A stretch of DNA of 64,000 bases from contig JAHCJY010000002.1 in the NCBI GenBank assembly GCA_026126065.1, forward strand, positions 434,001 to 498,000. Direction: 5' to 3'. Both the position numbers and the translations under genes were made by a program. Within the stretch, counting starts at the first letter, position 1. Each line of letters starts with the position of its first letter. The stretch is from Bauldia sp. (GTDB lineage: Bacteria > Pseudomonadota > Alphaproteobacteria > Rhizobiales > Kaistiaceae). Shown here in pieces: positions 18,955-27,401 of the stretch. The notes below the pieces were generated by a model that was given only the letters and a program-made list of their open reading frames with translations, ran no database searches and had not been told where the DNA came from.

Positions 18955-19761
18955 ATGCTGGGGGCACTGGGAGGCATCTACGCGATCTGGCTGCGCGAGG
19001 TGAAGCGGGCGATCCGCGACCGCGGCCAGTTCATCGGCGGCCTCAGCCGGCCTCTCGTCTGGGTGCTCATCCTCGGCATCGGGCTGAACCCTTATTTCCG
19101 TGCCGAGATCTACGGCGACGTGCGCTTCGTCGTTCCTTACACCTACCTCCAGTTCCTCTTCCCGGCCGTCATCGTCCTCAACGTGATGTACACGGGGGTC
19201 CAGTCCGCCGTGTCGATGATCTGGGACCGCGAGTTCGGCTTCCTCAAGGAGGTGCTCACCTCCCCGATGCCGCGCAGCCACATCCTTTTCGGCAAGATCC
19301 TCGGCGGCGCCACGGTGGCCTTCGCCCATGGCTGCCTGGTGCTTCTGATCGCGCAGTTCACCGACGTGTCGCTGCGCATGACCGATCTCTACCTCGGCCT
19401 CCTCCTGATGTTCGGGCTTGGCTTCGGACTGACCTGCGTCGGTGCGGTGATCGCCAACCGCATCAGGAGCTTCGAGGGCTTCGGCGTCTTCTCGAACGTG
19501 GTGATCCTGCCGCTCTACTTCACGTCGAGCTCGATCTTCCCGCTCAATCCGGCCCTCTCCGGTTCGCAGACCCGCGTGGTCTACCCCGAGTGGCTGGTCG
19601 CCGTCATCAAGGCGAACCCCGTCACCTATGCCGTCGATGCCCTGCGCGGTGTCTTCATCGGCTTCAACCAGTTCGATCCCGGCATCGGGCCTGTCGTGAT
19701 CGCCGCCATCGCGATCGTCGGCTTCGCGGTCGCCCTGTTCGACTTCTCGAGGCAGTCATGA
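18955..19761 (+). CDS. ABC-2 type permease, first paralogue
   Basis: 268 residues with six hydrophobic segments and the ABC-2 family landmarks WLREVKRAIRDRG near the N-terminus and NPVTYAVDALRG near the C-terminus. It starts 6 bases after the ATPase stop. The second permease (20386-21252) is a close paralogue over its whole length, with shared stretches such as NPYFRAE, DRRFV-like VRFVVPY and SFEGFGVFSN, so the transporter may use a heterodimeric membrane part. What is exported is unknown; related transporters accompany quinoprotein dehydrogenases. Confidence 0.9.
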   Translation: MLGALGGIYAIWLREVKRAIRDRGQFIGGLSRPLVWVLILGIGLNPYFRAEIYGDVRFVVPYTYLQFLFPAVIVLNVMYTGVQSAVSMIWDREFGFLKEVLTSPMPRSHILFGKILGGATVAFAHGCLVLLIAQFTDVSLRMTDLYLGLLLMFGLGFGLTCVGAVIANRIRSFEGFGVFSNVVILPLYFTSSSIFPLNPALSGSQTRVVYPEWLVAVIKANPVTYAVDALRGVFIGFNQFDPGIGPVVIAAIAIVGFAVALFDFSRQS

Positions 19762-19777
19762 CGCGCCGGGGGTCGCC

Positions 19778-20386
19778 ATGTTCGACCTGAGCGGCCAGCA
19801 GGTCCTGTTCCGCATCGGCTCGGCGCTGTTCATCACCGGCGTCCACGGCTATGCCATGGCGATCGTCGCGCGCCTGATGGGTGATCCCGGTCCCGGCTAT
19901 GACGGACGGCGGACGATCAACCCGCTGCAGCACGGGCAATTCCTCGGTTTGCTGTCGATGGTCCTGTTTCGCATCGGCTGGATCAAGCCGATGGCCGTGG
20001 ACGCCGGACTGCTGCGCGGCGGCAGGGCCGGACTGTTCGTCGTCGTGCTTGGGTCGCTTGCCGCAACCCTCCTGGTCGCCTGGGGCCTCTGGCTCCTGCG
20101 CCCCTGGCTCCTCACCACCTTCGTCGGCACGAGCGCCATTCAGTCGACGGTGCTGTGGTTCGAGAACGTGGCGATGATGTCGGCCGCCTTCGTGGTCTTC
20201 AACCTCATCCCGATCCCGCCTTTCGCGGCCGGGCTGATCCTCTCCGGCTATGCCCCGCGTCTGCATGCACTTCTCGTCCGCCGCATCATCCTGCCGGCGG
20301 CGGCCTTTGCGGCCGTGCTCTACTTCGCCGATCGTGCCGGCCTCGTTGCGCCGCTCTATCGAAGCATCGCGAGGTGGTTCTTCTGA
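19778..20386 (+). CDS. Catalytically degenerate site-2 protease (M50) homologue
   Basis: 202 residues, about five membrane segments. It aligns with M50 proteases of the S2P type: VHGYAMAIVARLMGDP stands where active members have VHEYAHA, so the catalytic Glu and second His of HExxH are Gly and Met. The downstream GRRTINPLQH and GWIKPMAVD match the conserved GRLTLNPLAH and GWAKPVPV parts. The second metal motif NLxPIPPxDG reads NLIPIPPFAAG, so the ligand Asp is Ala. It is therefore probably a pseudo-protease with a binding or scaffold role. The ATG follows GGGGGTCGCC, and its stop overlaps the next permease start by one base. Confidence 0.8.
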   Translation: MFDLSGQQVLFRIGSALFITGVHGYAMAIVARLMGDPGPGYDGRRTINPLQHGQFLGLLSMVLFRIGWIKPMAVDAGLLRGGRAGLFVVVLGSLAATLLVAWGLWLLRPWLLTTFVGTSAIQSTVLWFENVAMMSAAFVVFNLIPIPPFAAGLILSGYAPRLHALLVRRIILPAAAFAAVLYFADRAGLVAPLYRSIARWFF

Positions 20387-21252
20387 TGACCGACCGGACC
20401 GCCACCGATCCCGCCGCAAGGACGGCCGCGGCCGAAGGCGACGGCCGCAGCTTCGGTGCGCTGGGGGCGCTGGGCGGCATCTGGCTGCGCGAGGTGAAGC
20501 GGGCGCTGCGCGATCGCGGCCAGCTCGTCGGCGGCGTCAGCCGGCCGCTGCTGTACATCCTCATCATGGGGATCGGCCTCAACCCCTACTTCCGCGCCGA
20601 GGTCTACGGCGAGGTGAGGTTCGTCGTCCCCTACTCCTATCTCCAGTTCATCTTTGCCGGCGTCGTCGTCCTCAACGTCATGTATACCTCGGTCCAGTCC
20701 GCCGTTTCGGTGATCTGGGACCGCGAATTCGGCTTCCTGCGCGAGGTCCTCGTCGCCCCAGTACCGCGTTTCGTCGTCGTCCTCGGCAAGGTGCTGGGTG
20801 GCGCCACGGTTGCGACGCTGCACGGCTGCATCGTCCTCCTCTTCGCCTATTTCGCCGATGTCGAGCTCATGCTGGGCGACATCGTCGCCGCGATCGGCCT
20901 CATCTTCCTCCTCGCCTTCTGCCTCACCTCGCTCGGCATCGCGATCGCCCATCAGGTGCGGTCCTTCGAAGGATTCGGCGTGTTCTCGAACGCGGTCATC
21001 CTGCCGCTGTTCTTCACCTCGAGCTCGGTGTTCCCGCTCGATCCGTCGCTGTCGCGGACTCAGCTCCTGGTCCTTTACCCCGAGTGGCTGGTGACGGTGA
21101 TCTACGCCAACCCGCTCACCTACGCCGTCGATGCGCTGCGCGGAAAACTGATCGGATTCAACCAGTTCGATCCTTCCGCCGGGCCGACGATCCTCGCGAT
21201 CCTGTCGGTGGTGTTCTTCTACTTCGCGCTGCGGGGGTTCCGCCGTGGCTAG
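20386..21252 (+). CDS. ABC-2 type permease, second paralogue
   Basis: 288 residues, six hydrophobic segments, and a 25-residue polar N-terminal extension compared with the first permease. Core motifs are the same (WLREVKRALRDRG, NPLTYAVDALRG). The ATG at 20386 overlaps the TGA of the pseudo-protease gene, and its own end overlaps the next gene by 8 bases, so this operon is tightly coupled. The two permeases enclosing a dead M50 protein suggest that all three form one membrane complex (inference). Confidence 0.9.
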   Translation: MTDRTATDPAARTAAAEGDGRSFGALGALGGIWLREVKRALRDRGQLVGGVSRPLLYILIMGIGLNPYFRAEVYGEVRFVVPYSYLQFIFAGVVVLNVMYTSVQSAVSVIWDREFGFLREVLVAPVPRFVVVLGKVLGGATVATLHGCIVLLFAYFADVELMLGDIVAAIGLIFLLAFCLTSLGIAIAHQVRSFEGFGVFSNAVILPLFFTSSSVFPLDPSLSRTQLLVLYPEWLVTVIYANPLTYAVDALRGKLIGFNQFDPSAGPTILAILSVVFFYFALRGFRRG

Positions 21253-22093
21253 GGAAGGCAAGGGCACCGGCCGCCGCTCGATCCGCGGCGACATCATCAG
21301 CGCCCTTGCGGTGCTCGGCCTCGTCGTCGGCGTCTCCTTCCTGCCGCCGGACACGTCGCTCGCCCTCATCCGCCAGACCGGGGCGCTCCGGGTTTGCGTA
21401 CCGCCGTCCTACCCGCCGCTCGTTCTCAGCGGCGATCCGCGCGGCGCCGGTTACGATATCGACCTCCTTACCGAGGTGGGGCGCCGGCTAGAACTCCGCG
21501 TCAGCTTCGCCACGAACGCGGCCATCACCCGCGACTTCAACCCGCGCAGCTGGGGGATCACCCGGGCCCAGTGCCAGCTCATCGCGGGCGGCGTGGTCGC
21601 CTCGCCGACCACGCGCTCATTCCTCGATACGTCGCCCGCCTACCTCCAGTCCGGCTGGGCGATCGTCTCGCCCGGCCCGATCGAGTCGCTCGAAGGCGTA
21701 TCGGTCGGCTTCTTCGCCGGCCTCTCCGGCCTCGACCGGCTCGGCCTCAGCCGCTACCTCCGCGACGCCGGCGCCGATATCGCGGTGGTTTCTTCGCGCG
21801 AGGCGCTGATCGACGGGATCGCCTCCGGACGATTTGCCGCCGGCGTCACCGAGGCGCTCACCGCCCGCACCATCGCCGGTGACGTCGAGGAATGGACCGT
21901 CGCCTGGATGCCGGAACGGCTCGGCCGCTACGACATCGCCATCGGCCTCTGGAAAGGCGACCTCACCCTCAAGCGCGCCATTGCCGCGGTCGTCGAGGAC
22001 CTCAGGGCCGAGGGCTTCCTGCTGGCGCTCGACGAGAAATACGACATCGCCCCGATCGAGGGCACGCTGCCGGACGCCACCGCCGCCCGCTGA
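21245..22093 (+). CDS. Family-3 solute-binding-type protein, membrane-anchored
   Basis: 282 residues. A basic N-terminus and one hydrophobic segment (IISALAVLGLVVGVSFLPP) make an uncleaved anchor or signal peptide. The rest follows the SBP_bac_3 pattern: GALRVCVPPSYPPL, GAGYDIDLLTEVGRRL, CQLIAGGVVASPTTRSFLDTSPAYL and a C-terminal ALDEKYDIAP. The start is GTG at 21245, 8 bases inside the preceding permease gene. It closes the ABC operon and ends 5 bases before murB, which is convergent. Related proteins accompany quinoproteins, so this and the MxaJ-like protein may be two divergent members with linked roles. Confidence 0.85.
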   Translation: MAREGKGTGRRSIRGDIISALAVLGLVVGVSFLPPDTSLALIRQTGALRVCVPPSYPPLVLSGDPRGAGYDIDLLTEVGRRLELRVSFATNAAITRDFNPRSWGITRAQCQLIAGGVVASPTTRSFLDTSPAYLQSGWAIVSPGPIESLEGVSVGFFAGLSGLDRLGLSRYLRDAGADIAVVSSREALIDGIASGRFAAGVTEALTARTIAGDVEEWTVAWMPERLGRYDIAIGLWKGDLTLKRAIAAVVEDLRAEGFLLALDEKYDIAPIEGTLPDATAAR

Positions 22094-22098
22094 GCCCG

Positions 22099-23076
22099 CT
22101 ACCCGCGGCCGAGGAACGGCTCCACGGCGCGGCCGTGCGGGAACGCTCCGATCCGCCTGATTTCCCATTCGAGCCGGACCCCGCTGGCCTCGAGGACGCG
22201 CGCCCGCACCGTCTCGCCAAGCCGCTCGATATCGTCCGCGGTGGCGTTGCCGCGGTTGATCAGGAAGTTGCAGTGCATCTCCGAGACTTGCGCGTCGCCG
22301 ACCACCAGCCCGCGGCATCCCGCGGCGTCGATGAGCTGCCACGCCCGCCGCTGGTTCGGCGTGCCGGGCGGGTCGGGGTTGGTGAAGGTCGATCCGCCGG
22401 TCTTCTCGCGAATCGGCTGCGCTGTCTCACGATGCTCCTGAACGCCGGCCATCGCCGCCGCGATGGCTTCGGCCGAATCCGGACGGCCCTGGAATACGGC
22501 CTCCGTGAAGACGAGGTCGTCGGGCGCTGCCGAATGCCGGTAGGTGAAGCCGAGATCGGCGTGGGAAAGGACGTGCCGCCGCCCTGCCCGGTCGATTGCC
22601 ACCGCCTCGACGAGGACGTCCCGCACCTCGGCATTGTTGGCGCCGGCATTCATCCGAATCGCGCCGCCGACAGCGCCCGGGATGCCGTGCAGAAACGCGA
22701 AGCCGCCGAGCGACTGCTCGGCGGCGAACGCAGCGAGACGCTTGTCGAGCACAGCGGCGCCGGCTCTCAGGCGATGATTCTCTTCCTGAGCGACGTGGCC
22801 GAAGCCCTTGACGGAAAGGCGGATAACGACGCCGCCTACGCCGCCGTCCCGGACGAGGAGGTTCGACCCGACGCCGATCACGGTGACCGCCACGGACTGA
22901 TCGAGGCGGGCGAGGAACTGGGCGAGATCCGCCTCGTCCGCCGGCTGAAACAGGAGTTCAGCGGGCCCGCCGACCCGGAACCAGGTACCGGCGGCGATCG
23001 GCGCGTTTGGCGTCAGCCGGCCGCGCGTGCCCTCGGCAAGCGCGGCGATGCCGTCAGCGGACAGGGAATCGATCAT
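22099..23076 (-). CDS. murB: MurB, UDP-N-acetylenolpyruvoylglucosamine reductase
   Basis: FAD-dependent enzyme that reduces UDP-GlcNAc-enolpyruvate to UDP-MurNAc. Motifs: [12 protein letters not shown], the FAD-binding [29 protein letters not shown], and the catalytic [10 protein letters not shown] with the proton-donor Ser; the C-terminal half has [15 protein letters not shown]. In most relatives murB follows murC directly; here 5.4 kb separate them and 15.3 kb separate murB from ddl. It therefore needs its own promoter or read-through from dksA, which is upstream on the same strand. Confidence 0.97.
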   Translation of the reverse strand: MIDSLSADGIAALAEGTRGRLTPNAPIAAGTWFRVGGPAELLFQPADEADLAQFLARLDQSVAVTVIGVGSNLLVRDGGVGGVVIRLSVKGFGHVAQEENHRLRAGAAVLDKRLAAFAAEQSLGGFAFLHGIPGAVGGAIRMNAGANNAEVRDVLVEAVAIDRAGRRHVLSHADLGFTYRHSAAPDDLVFTEAVFQGRPDSAEAIAAAMAGVQEHRETAQPIREKTGGSTFTNPDPPGTPNQRRAWQLIDAAGCRGLVVGDAQVSEMHCNFLINRGNATADDIERLGETVRARVLEASGVRLEWEIRRIGAFPHGRAVEPFLGRG

Positions 23077-23094
23077 CCCGGAAGTGTAGCGGTT

Positions 23095-23113
23095 CCGGGC
23101 GGGAACCGCCCGG
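23095..23113 (-). terminator. Hairpin between dksA and murB
   Basis: CCGGGCGG-GAA-CCGCCCGG, an 8-bp perfect stem in the 81-base gap after dksA. No T-run follows on the minus strand, so termination is uncertain. Confidence 0.4.
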
Positions 23114-23157
23114 GCGATGCCACCGCCCCGCGCCCCACGGCGCGGTGACCGGGACGG

Positions 23158-23574
23158 CTACTCGTCGCGATAGACGCGCTCGCGCCGCTCGTGGCGCTCC
23201 TGCGCCTCGATCGACAGCGTGGCGATCGGGCGGGCATCGAGGCGCTTGAGGCTGATCGGCTCGCCTGTCTCCTCGCAGTATCCGTAGGTGCCGCTGTCGA
23301 TCCGCAGGAGCGCAGCGTCGATCTTCGAGATGAGCTTCCGCTGCCGGTCGCGCGCCCGAAGTTCGATCGCGCGGTCCGTCTCCGACGACGCGCGGTCGGC
23401 GAGGTCCGGGTGGTTCTGGTTCTCGTCCTGAAGGTGCTGCATCGTCTCGCGCGATTCGCGGAGGATGTCTTCCTTCCAGCGCAGGAGCTTCTGCCGGAAG
23501 TACTCCTTCTGCCGGTCGTTCATGAACGGCTCGGATTCGCTGGGCCGGTAGAGATCGAGGGCGTCCGTCGACAT
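23158..23574 (-). CDS. dksA: DksA-type RNA polymerase secondary-channel regulator
   Basis: 138 residues: an N-terminal coiled coil (MNDRQKEYFRQKLLRWKEDIL then DRASSETDRAIELRARDR, with the acidic tip region) and a C-terminal finger. The Escherichia coli protein has four zinc cysteines; here only one is left (YGYCEETGEPI) and the second pair is replaced, as known for several alphaproteobacterial DksA proteins. It should mediate ppGpp-dependent control of transcription. The ATG at 23574 follows AGGAAGG. It is divergent from the FlgN-like gene. Confidence 0.92.
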   Translation of the reverse strand: MSTDALDLYRPSESEPFMNDRQKEYFRQKLLRWKEDILRESRETMQHLQDENQNHPDLADRASSETDRAIELRARDRQRKLISKIDAALLRIDSGTYGYCEETGEPISLKRLDARPIATLSIEAQERHERRERVYRDE

Positions 23575-23724
23575 CGAGCCTTCCTGTTTCGTTCCGAAAA
23601 GCGGCCGGAATATAGCTATGCGCCTCCCGCCCCACAATGGCAGGTCCGTGACGTTTGCGTCACGATTCCATGTGCAATCCGAGCATGTTGGATTGGATGG
23701 TCCGCGAGGGCCGAAATGCCATGG

Positions 23725-23739
23725 TTAAGCCCTCTTTAA
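23725..23739 (+). promoter_or_regulatory. Candidate CtrA box
   Basis: TTAA-GCCCTCT-TTAA, an exact match to the TTAA-N7-TTAA core bound by the alphaproteobacterial cell-cycle regulator CtrA. It lies 52 bases upstream of the FlgN-like gene and 151 bases upstream of the dksA start on the other strand. Flagellar genes are classic CtrA targets. Confidence 0.55.
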
Positions 23740-23790
23740 GCTGGTCCCGGCATAGTCACCGACGGTTCCGGCACGGGTCGACAAACAACC

Positions 23791-24210
23791 ATGTTCAGAT
23801 CGCGGGCGCGTCATCAGGCCCCTGTCGAGACAAGCGGCGAGCGGCGGATTCGCCTGGCCGCCGAGACGCTCTGCACCGCCGTCGAGCGGCGGATGGACGA
23901 GCTGATTCGCCTCGTGGAGGAGGAAACCCACCTCGTCCGTGAGGGCAAGATGTTCGCGCTGCGCGAGCTCGAGCCGAAGAAGAAGCAGGCGGCGCGCGAG
24001 TTCATCACCGGCCTCGAGGCGGTCAAGAAGATTCGTCCCGCACTCGAGCAGCACGCTCCCGACGCAATCCTCCGCCTCCGCCGCCGTCACAGCGAGTTCC
24101 GCTCGATGCTGCAGCTCAACCTCGCGGCGCTCGCCACCGCGCGCGAGGTTTCCGACGGCATGCTGCGCGCCATCACCGACGGGCGCAGCTTCGGCTATCA
24201 GAGCGCCTGA
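23791..24210 (+). CDS. FlgN-like coiled-coil protein (probable flagellar chaperone)
   Basis: 139 residues, almost entirely helical, with heptad-rich stretches (VERRMDELIRLVEEETHLVREGKMFALRELEPKKK) like those of FlgN-type chaperones, which hold hook-associated proteins before export. No membrane segment or signal peptide. Similarity is to a weakly conserved family, so the name rests on helix pattern, size and the CtrA box in front. No other flagellar genes are in the window. The start at 23791 has only a poor ribosome-binding site. Confidence 0.6.
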   Translation: MFRSRARHQAPVETSGERRIRLAAETLCTAVERRMDELIRLVEEETHLVREGKMFALRELEPKKKQAAREFITGLEAVKKIRPALEQHAPDAILRLRRRHSEFRSMLQLNLAALATAREVSDGMLRAITDGRSFGYQSA

Positions 24211-24280
24211 GGAATCGCCTCCCCTCGCAGTCTGCCGCCAACGGCACTAAAGTGCCGCCGCAACGTCGCGTCGGTATCTG

Positions 24281-24829
24281 ATGCCCCGTCTTCTTCTCCT
24301 TCGTCATGCCAAGGCTGCCGCCGGTTCGCTCGGCGCGCCGGACTTCGACCGTCCGCTGACCGCCCAGGGCCGTCGCTCGGCGACGCTGGTCGGCGAGCAC
24401 ATTGCCAGGCATCGGCTGGAGCCTGACCGCATCCTTTGCTCGACCTCGCGCCGGACGCGCGAGACGCTGGCAGCCCTGCTGCCGCATCTGGCCGGCGACG
24501 CGGACATGCGCATGGCGCGGATTCTCTACGAGCCGGCCGCCGGCCACTACTGCGACATCGTCGGCCGGTACGGGCTGACGGCGAACACGCTGCTCGTCAT
24601 CGGCCACAATCCCGGCATGCAGGAAACGGCGGAGATGCTGATCGGCTCCGGCAGCGGCGAACTCCGCGAGGCTGCCGTGACCCGCTTCTCGACCGCAGCG
24701 CTCGCGGTGATCGACTTCGAGGAGACGCGCTGGGACGAGGTGGTCCGGAATTCGGGCCGCATCGTCGCGTTCTTCCGTCCGCGCGACCTTGAACTGGTCG
24801 GCGGCGAGGGAGGTGGCGATGACACCTGA
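24281..24829 (+). CDS. SixA-like histidine phosphatase
   Basis: 182 residues of the histidine phosphatase superfamily. The catalytic RHAK (residues 8-11) directly follows a beta strand, DRPLTAQGRRSA and CSTSRRTRETL follow, and VIGHNPGMQE carries the second catalytic His. Members of the SixA type remove phosphate from phosphohistidine in phosphorelay or PTS proteins; which one is targeted here is unknown. It lies between the FlgN-like gene and ycjX on the same strand. Confidence 0.88.
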   Translation: MPRLLLLRHAKAAAGSLGAPDFDRPLTAQGRRSATLVGEHIARHRLEPDRILCSTSRRTRETLAALLPHLAGDADMRMARILYEPAAGHYCDIVGRYGLTANTLLVIGHNPGMQETAEMLIGSGSGELREAAVTRFSTAALAVIDFEETRWDEVVRNSGRIVAFFRPRDLELVGGEGGGDDT

Positions 24830-24850
24830 CCCTTACCGCTGAGCCGGCTT

Positions 24851-26347
24851 GTGCCTACATCCGGCGCGACGCCGCCCGCGAGACGCAATTTGCCCCTGAC
24901 GAGCCTGGCCGACGAGGCCCGCATCGCCCTTGCCAATCTCGCCGAGCGCGCGACCGGGATCACCTCGCCGACCGTCCGGCTCGGCGTCACCGGGCTCTCA
25001 CGCGCCGGGAAGACCGTGTTCATCACCGCGCTCGTCCACAATCTCGTCCATGGCGGCCGGCTGCCGCTGTTCCGGGCCTACGCGTCGGGCCGCGTCTCGG
25101 GGGCGGCGCTCGAACCGCAGCCGGACGATGCGGTGCCGCGCTTCGACTACGAGAAGCATGTCGCCGACATGGTCGAGAAGCGCATCTGGCCCGAATCGAC
25201 CTACCGGATCAGCGAACTCCGCCTCACCATCGCCTACGAGTCGGCGACCTTTCTCGGCCGGCGCTTCGGGCGGGGCAAGCTCAACGTCGACATCGTCGAT
25301 TATCCGGGCGAGTGGCTGCTCGACCTGCCGCTGCTCGCCAAGGATTTCGCGACCTGGTCCACCGAGACGACCACCCGCGCCGCCGAGGTCTCGCGTCACG
25401 GCACCGGTGACAAATGGCTTGCCCGCCTCCGGTCAATCGACCCCGACGCCCCGGAGGACGAGGCGCTCGCGCGCGAGCTTGCGGTGCTGTTCACCGCATA
25501 CCTGAAGGCCTGCCGGGACGACCGCCGATCGCTTTCGACGCTGCCGCCCGGTCGCTTCCTGATGCCCGGCGACCTCGAAGGCTCGCCAGCACTCACCTTT
25601 TCGCCGCTCATCCGTGCGGCGACGGGCGCGCCACCGCGCGGATCGCTCGCCGCGATGATGCAGCGCCGCTACGAGGCTTACCGGTCGGTCGTCGTCCGCC
25701 CGTTCTTTCGCGACCATTTCACCCGGCTCGACCGGCAGATCGTACTCGTCGACGCGCTGCAGGCGCTCAACGCCGGCCCGGCCGCGCTTCTCGACCTTGA
25801 AACCGCGCTCGGCGAGATTCTTGCCTGCTTCCGGCCCGGCCGGGGCAACATCCTGTCGCGCCTCGTGTCGCGGCAGATCGACCGCATCCTCCTTGCCGCG
25901 ACCAAGGCCGACCACCTTCATCACCGCGACCATGACCGGCTCGAAGCAATCCTCCACCGCCTCCTCGGCCGCGTCATCGAGCGCGCCAGGATCAGCGGCG
26001 CCGGCTTCGAGGCGCTGGCGCTCGCCTCGGTCAGGGCGACGCGCGAGGGCACGGTCGTCTCGGGGGGCGAGCGGCTCCCGAGCATCATCGGCACGCCGAT
26101 GAAGGGCGAGGTCCTGAACGACGAGACCTTCAACGGCAAGAACGAGGTCGCGCTCTTTCCCGGCGACCTGCCCGATGATCCCGACGAGCCGTTCCGGGAC
26201 GGGGAAGGCGGCGACGCACCGCCGGTGCGGTTCATCCGCTTCCGCCCGCCCCCGCTCGAGAAGACGGCGGAAGGCGTCACGCTTTCACTGCCGCACATCC
26301 GGCTCGACCGCGCACTCGACTACCTCATCGGGGACCGCCTCGCATGA
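24851..26347 (+). CDS. ycjX: YcjX-family GTPase-like P-loop protein (DUF463)
   Basis: 498 residues. The P-loop GLSRAGKT is at about residues 48-55, followed by FDYEKHV and a DIVDYPGEWLLDLPLL switch region typical of the YcjX family; LAATKADHLHHRDHD is the NKxD-like guanine motif. In enterobacteria ycjX and ycjF belong to the phage-shock regulon, and here the ycjF-like gene also follows with an ATGA overlap. The start is GTG at 24851. The precise role is not established; membrane-stress function is inferred from homologues. Confidence 0.88.
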   Translation: MPTSGATPPARRNLPLTSLADEARIALANLAERATGITSPTVRLGVTGLSRAGKTVFITALVHNLVHGGRLPLFRAYASGRVSGAALEPQPDDAVPRFDYEKHVADMVEKRIWPESTYRISELRLTIAYESATFLGRRFGRGKLNVDIVDYPGEWLLDLPLLAKDFATWSTETTTRAAEVSRHGTGDKWLARLRSIDPDAPEDEALARELAVLFTAYLKACRDDRRSLSTLPPGRFLMPGDLEGSPALTFSPLIRAATGAPPRGSLAAMMQRRYEAYRSVVVRPFFRDHFTRLDRQIVLVDALQALNAGPAALLDLETALGEILACFRPGRGNILSRLVSRQIDRILLAATKADHLHHRDHDRLEAILHRLLGRVIERARISGAGFEALALASVRATREGTVVSGGERLPSIIGTPMKGEVLNDETFNGKNEVALFPGDLPDDPDEPFRDGEGGDAPPVRFIRFRPPPLEKTAEGVTLSLPHIRLDRALDYLIGDRLA

Positions 26348-27387
26348 AGGACGACGAGCGCCGCCGCCCGGCCGCCTTCGACCTGACCCGCATCCGGCTG
26401 GCGGACGAAGCGGACGAGAGGCTCCCGGATGCGGAGCCGATGATCGTCGAGGAGCCGGACCCGTTCGCCGATACCGCCGCCCTGCCCGCGCTGACGCCGC
26501 CGCGGCACCGGCGCCATCGCTGGTCGCGGCTGTTGCTGGCCGGACTGGGCGGCCTGGTCGCGCTCGCGCTCGGCCTTGCCGTCGATAACCTCGTGCGCCA
26601 GCTCTTCGAGCGGACCGACTGGCTTGGCTGGCTCGGCGTCGCGCTTACCGCAATCGCGGTCCTGGCGCTCCTCGTGCTCGCCGCCCGCGAGGTCATCGGC
26701 CTCTTCCGCCTCCGCCGCATCGCCGACATCCAGACGAAGGCGTCCGAAGCGGTCGAGACCGACGACAGGACGATCGCGCAGGCTGCCTGCCGCGAACTCA
26801 TCGACCTCTATGGCGCCCGGCCCGAACTCGCCCGCGGCCGGCGCGCGCTGTCGGGCCATCTCCGCGAGATCATTGACGGCCGCGACCTTGTCGGCCTCGC
26901 CGAGCGAGAGCTTCTGGCGGGCATGGACGAGGCAGCGCGGCGGCTCGTAATGTCCTCCGCCAAGCGCGTCTCGGTGGTGACGGCGATTTCGCCGCGCGCC
27001 CTTGTCGATGTCCTTTTCGTCCTGACCGAGATCCTCCGTCTGATCCGGCGGCTGTCGACGCTCTATGGCGGCAGGCCCGGCGTCTTCGGCTTCATCAGCC
27101 TCACCCGGCGCGCCGTCGGCCATCTCGCCATCACCGGCGGCATGGCGGCCGGTGAATCGATGATCCAGCAGATCCTCGGCCACGGTATCGCCGCCCGGAT
27201 CTCGGCGCGGCTCGGCGAGGGTGTCATCAACGGCATCCTGACGGCCCGCGTCGGCATCGCTGCCATCGACGTCTGCCGCCCCCTGCCCTTCGTCCAGGCA
27301 AGACCACCGCGCCTCTCCGACATCGTGCGGGAGCTTACGCGGCGCGACGAGAAGCCCTCCGCCGTCGAGGAGACCGAGCCGGGTTAG
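26344..27387 (+). CDS. YcjF-like inner-membrane protein (TIGR01620/DUF697)
   Basis: 347 residues: an acidic cytoplasmic N-terminus of about 60 residues, two membrane helices (LLLAGLGGLVALALGLAVDNL and LGVALTAIAVLALLVLAAREVIGLF), then a large soluble domain with two more weakly hydrophobic stretches. The VTAISPRALVDVLFVLTEIL and RLGEGVINGILTARVGIAAIDVCRPLPF parts mark the YcjF/DUF697 family. It is coupled to ycjX by a 4-base overlap and faces the hydrolase gene tail to tail. Confidence 0.88.
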   Translation: MKDDERRRPAAFDLTRIRLADEADERLPDAEPMIVEEPDPFADTAALPALTPPRHRRHRWSRLLLAGLGGLVALALGLAVDNLVRQLFERTDWLGWLGVALTAIAVLALLVLAAREVIGLFRLRRIADIQTKASEAVETDDRTIAQAACRELIDLYGARPELARGRRALSGHLREIIDGRDLVGLAERELLAGMDEAARRLVMSSAKRVSVVTAISPRALVDVLFVLTEILRLIRRLSTLYGGRPGVFGFISLTRRAVGHLAITGGMAAGESMIQQILGHGIAARISARLGEGVINGILTARVGIAAIDVCRPLPFVQARPPRLSDIVRELTRRDEKPSAVEETEPG

Positions 27388-27401
27388 CGGCGGGTCCGCC
27401 G

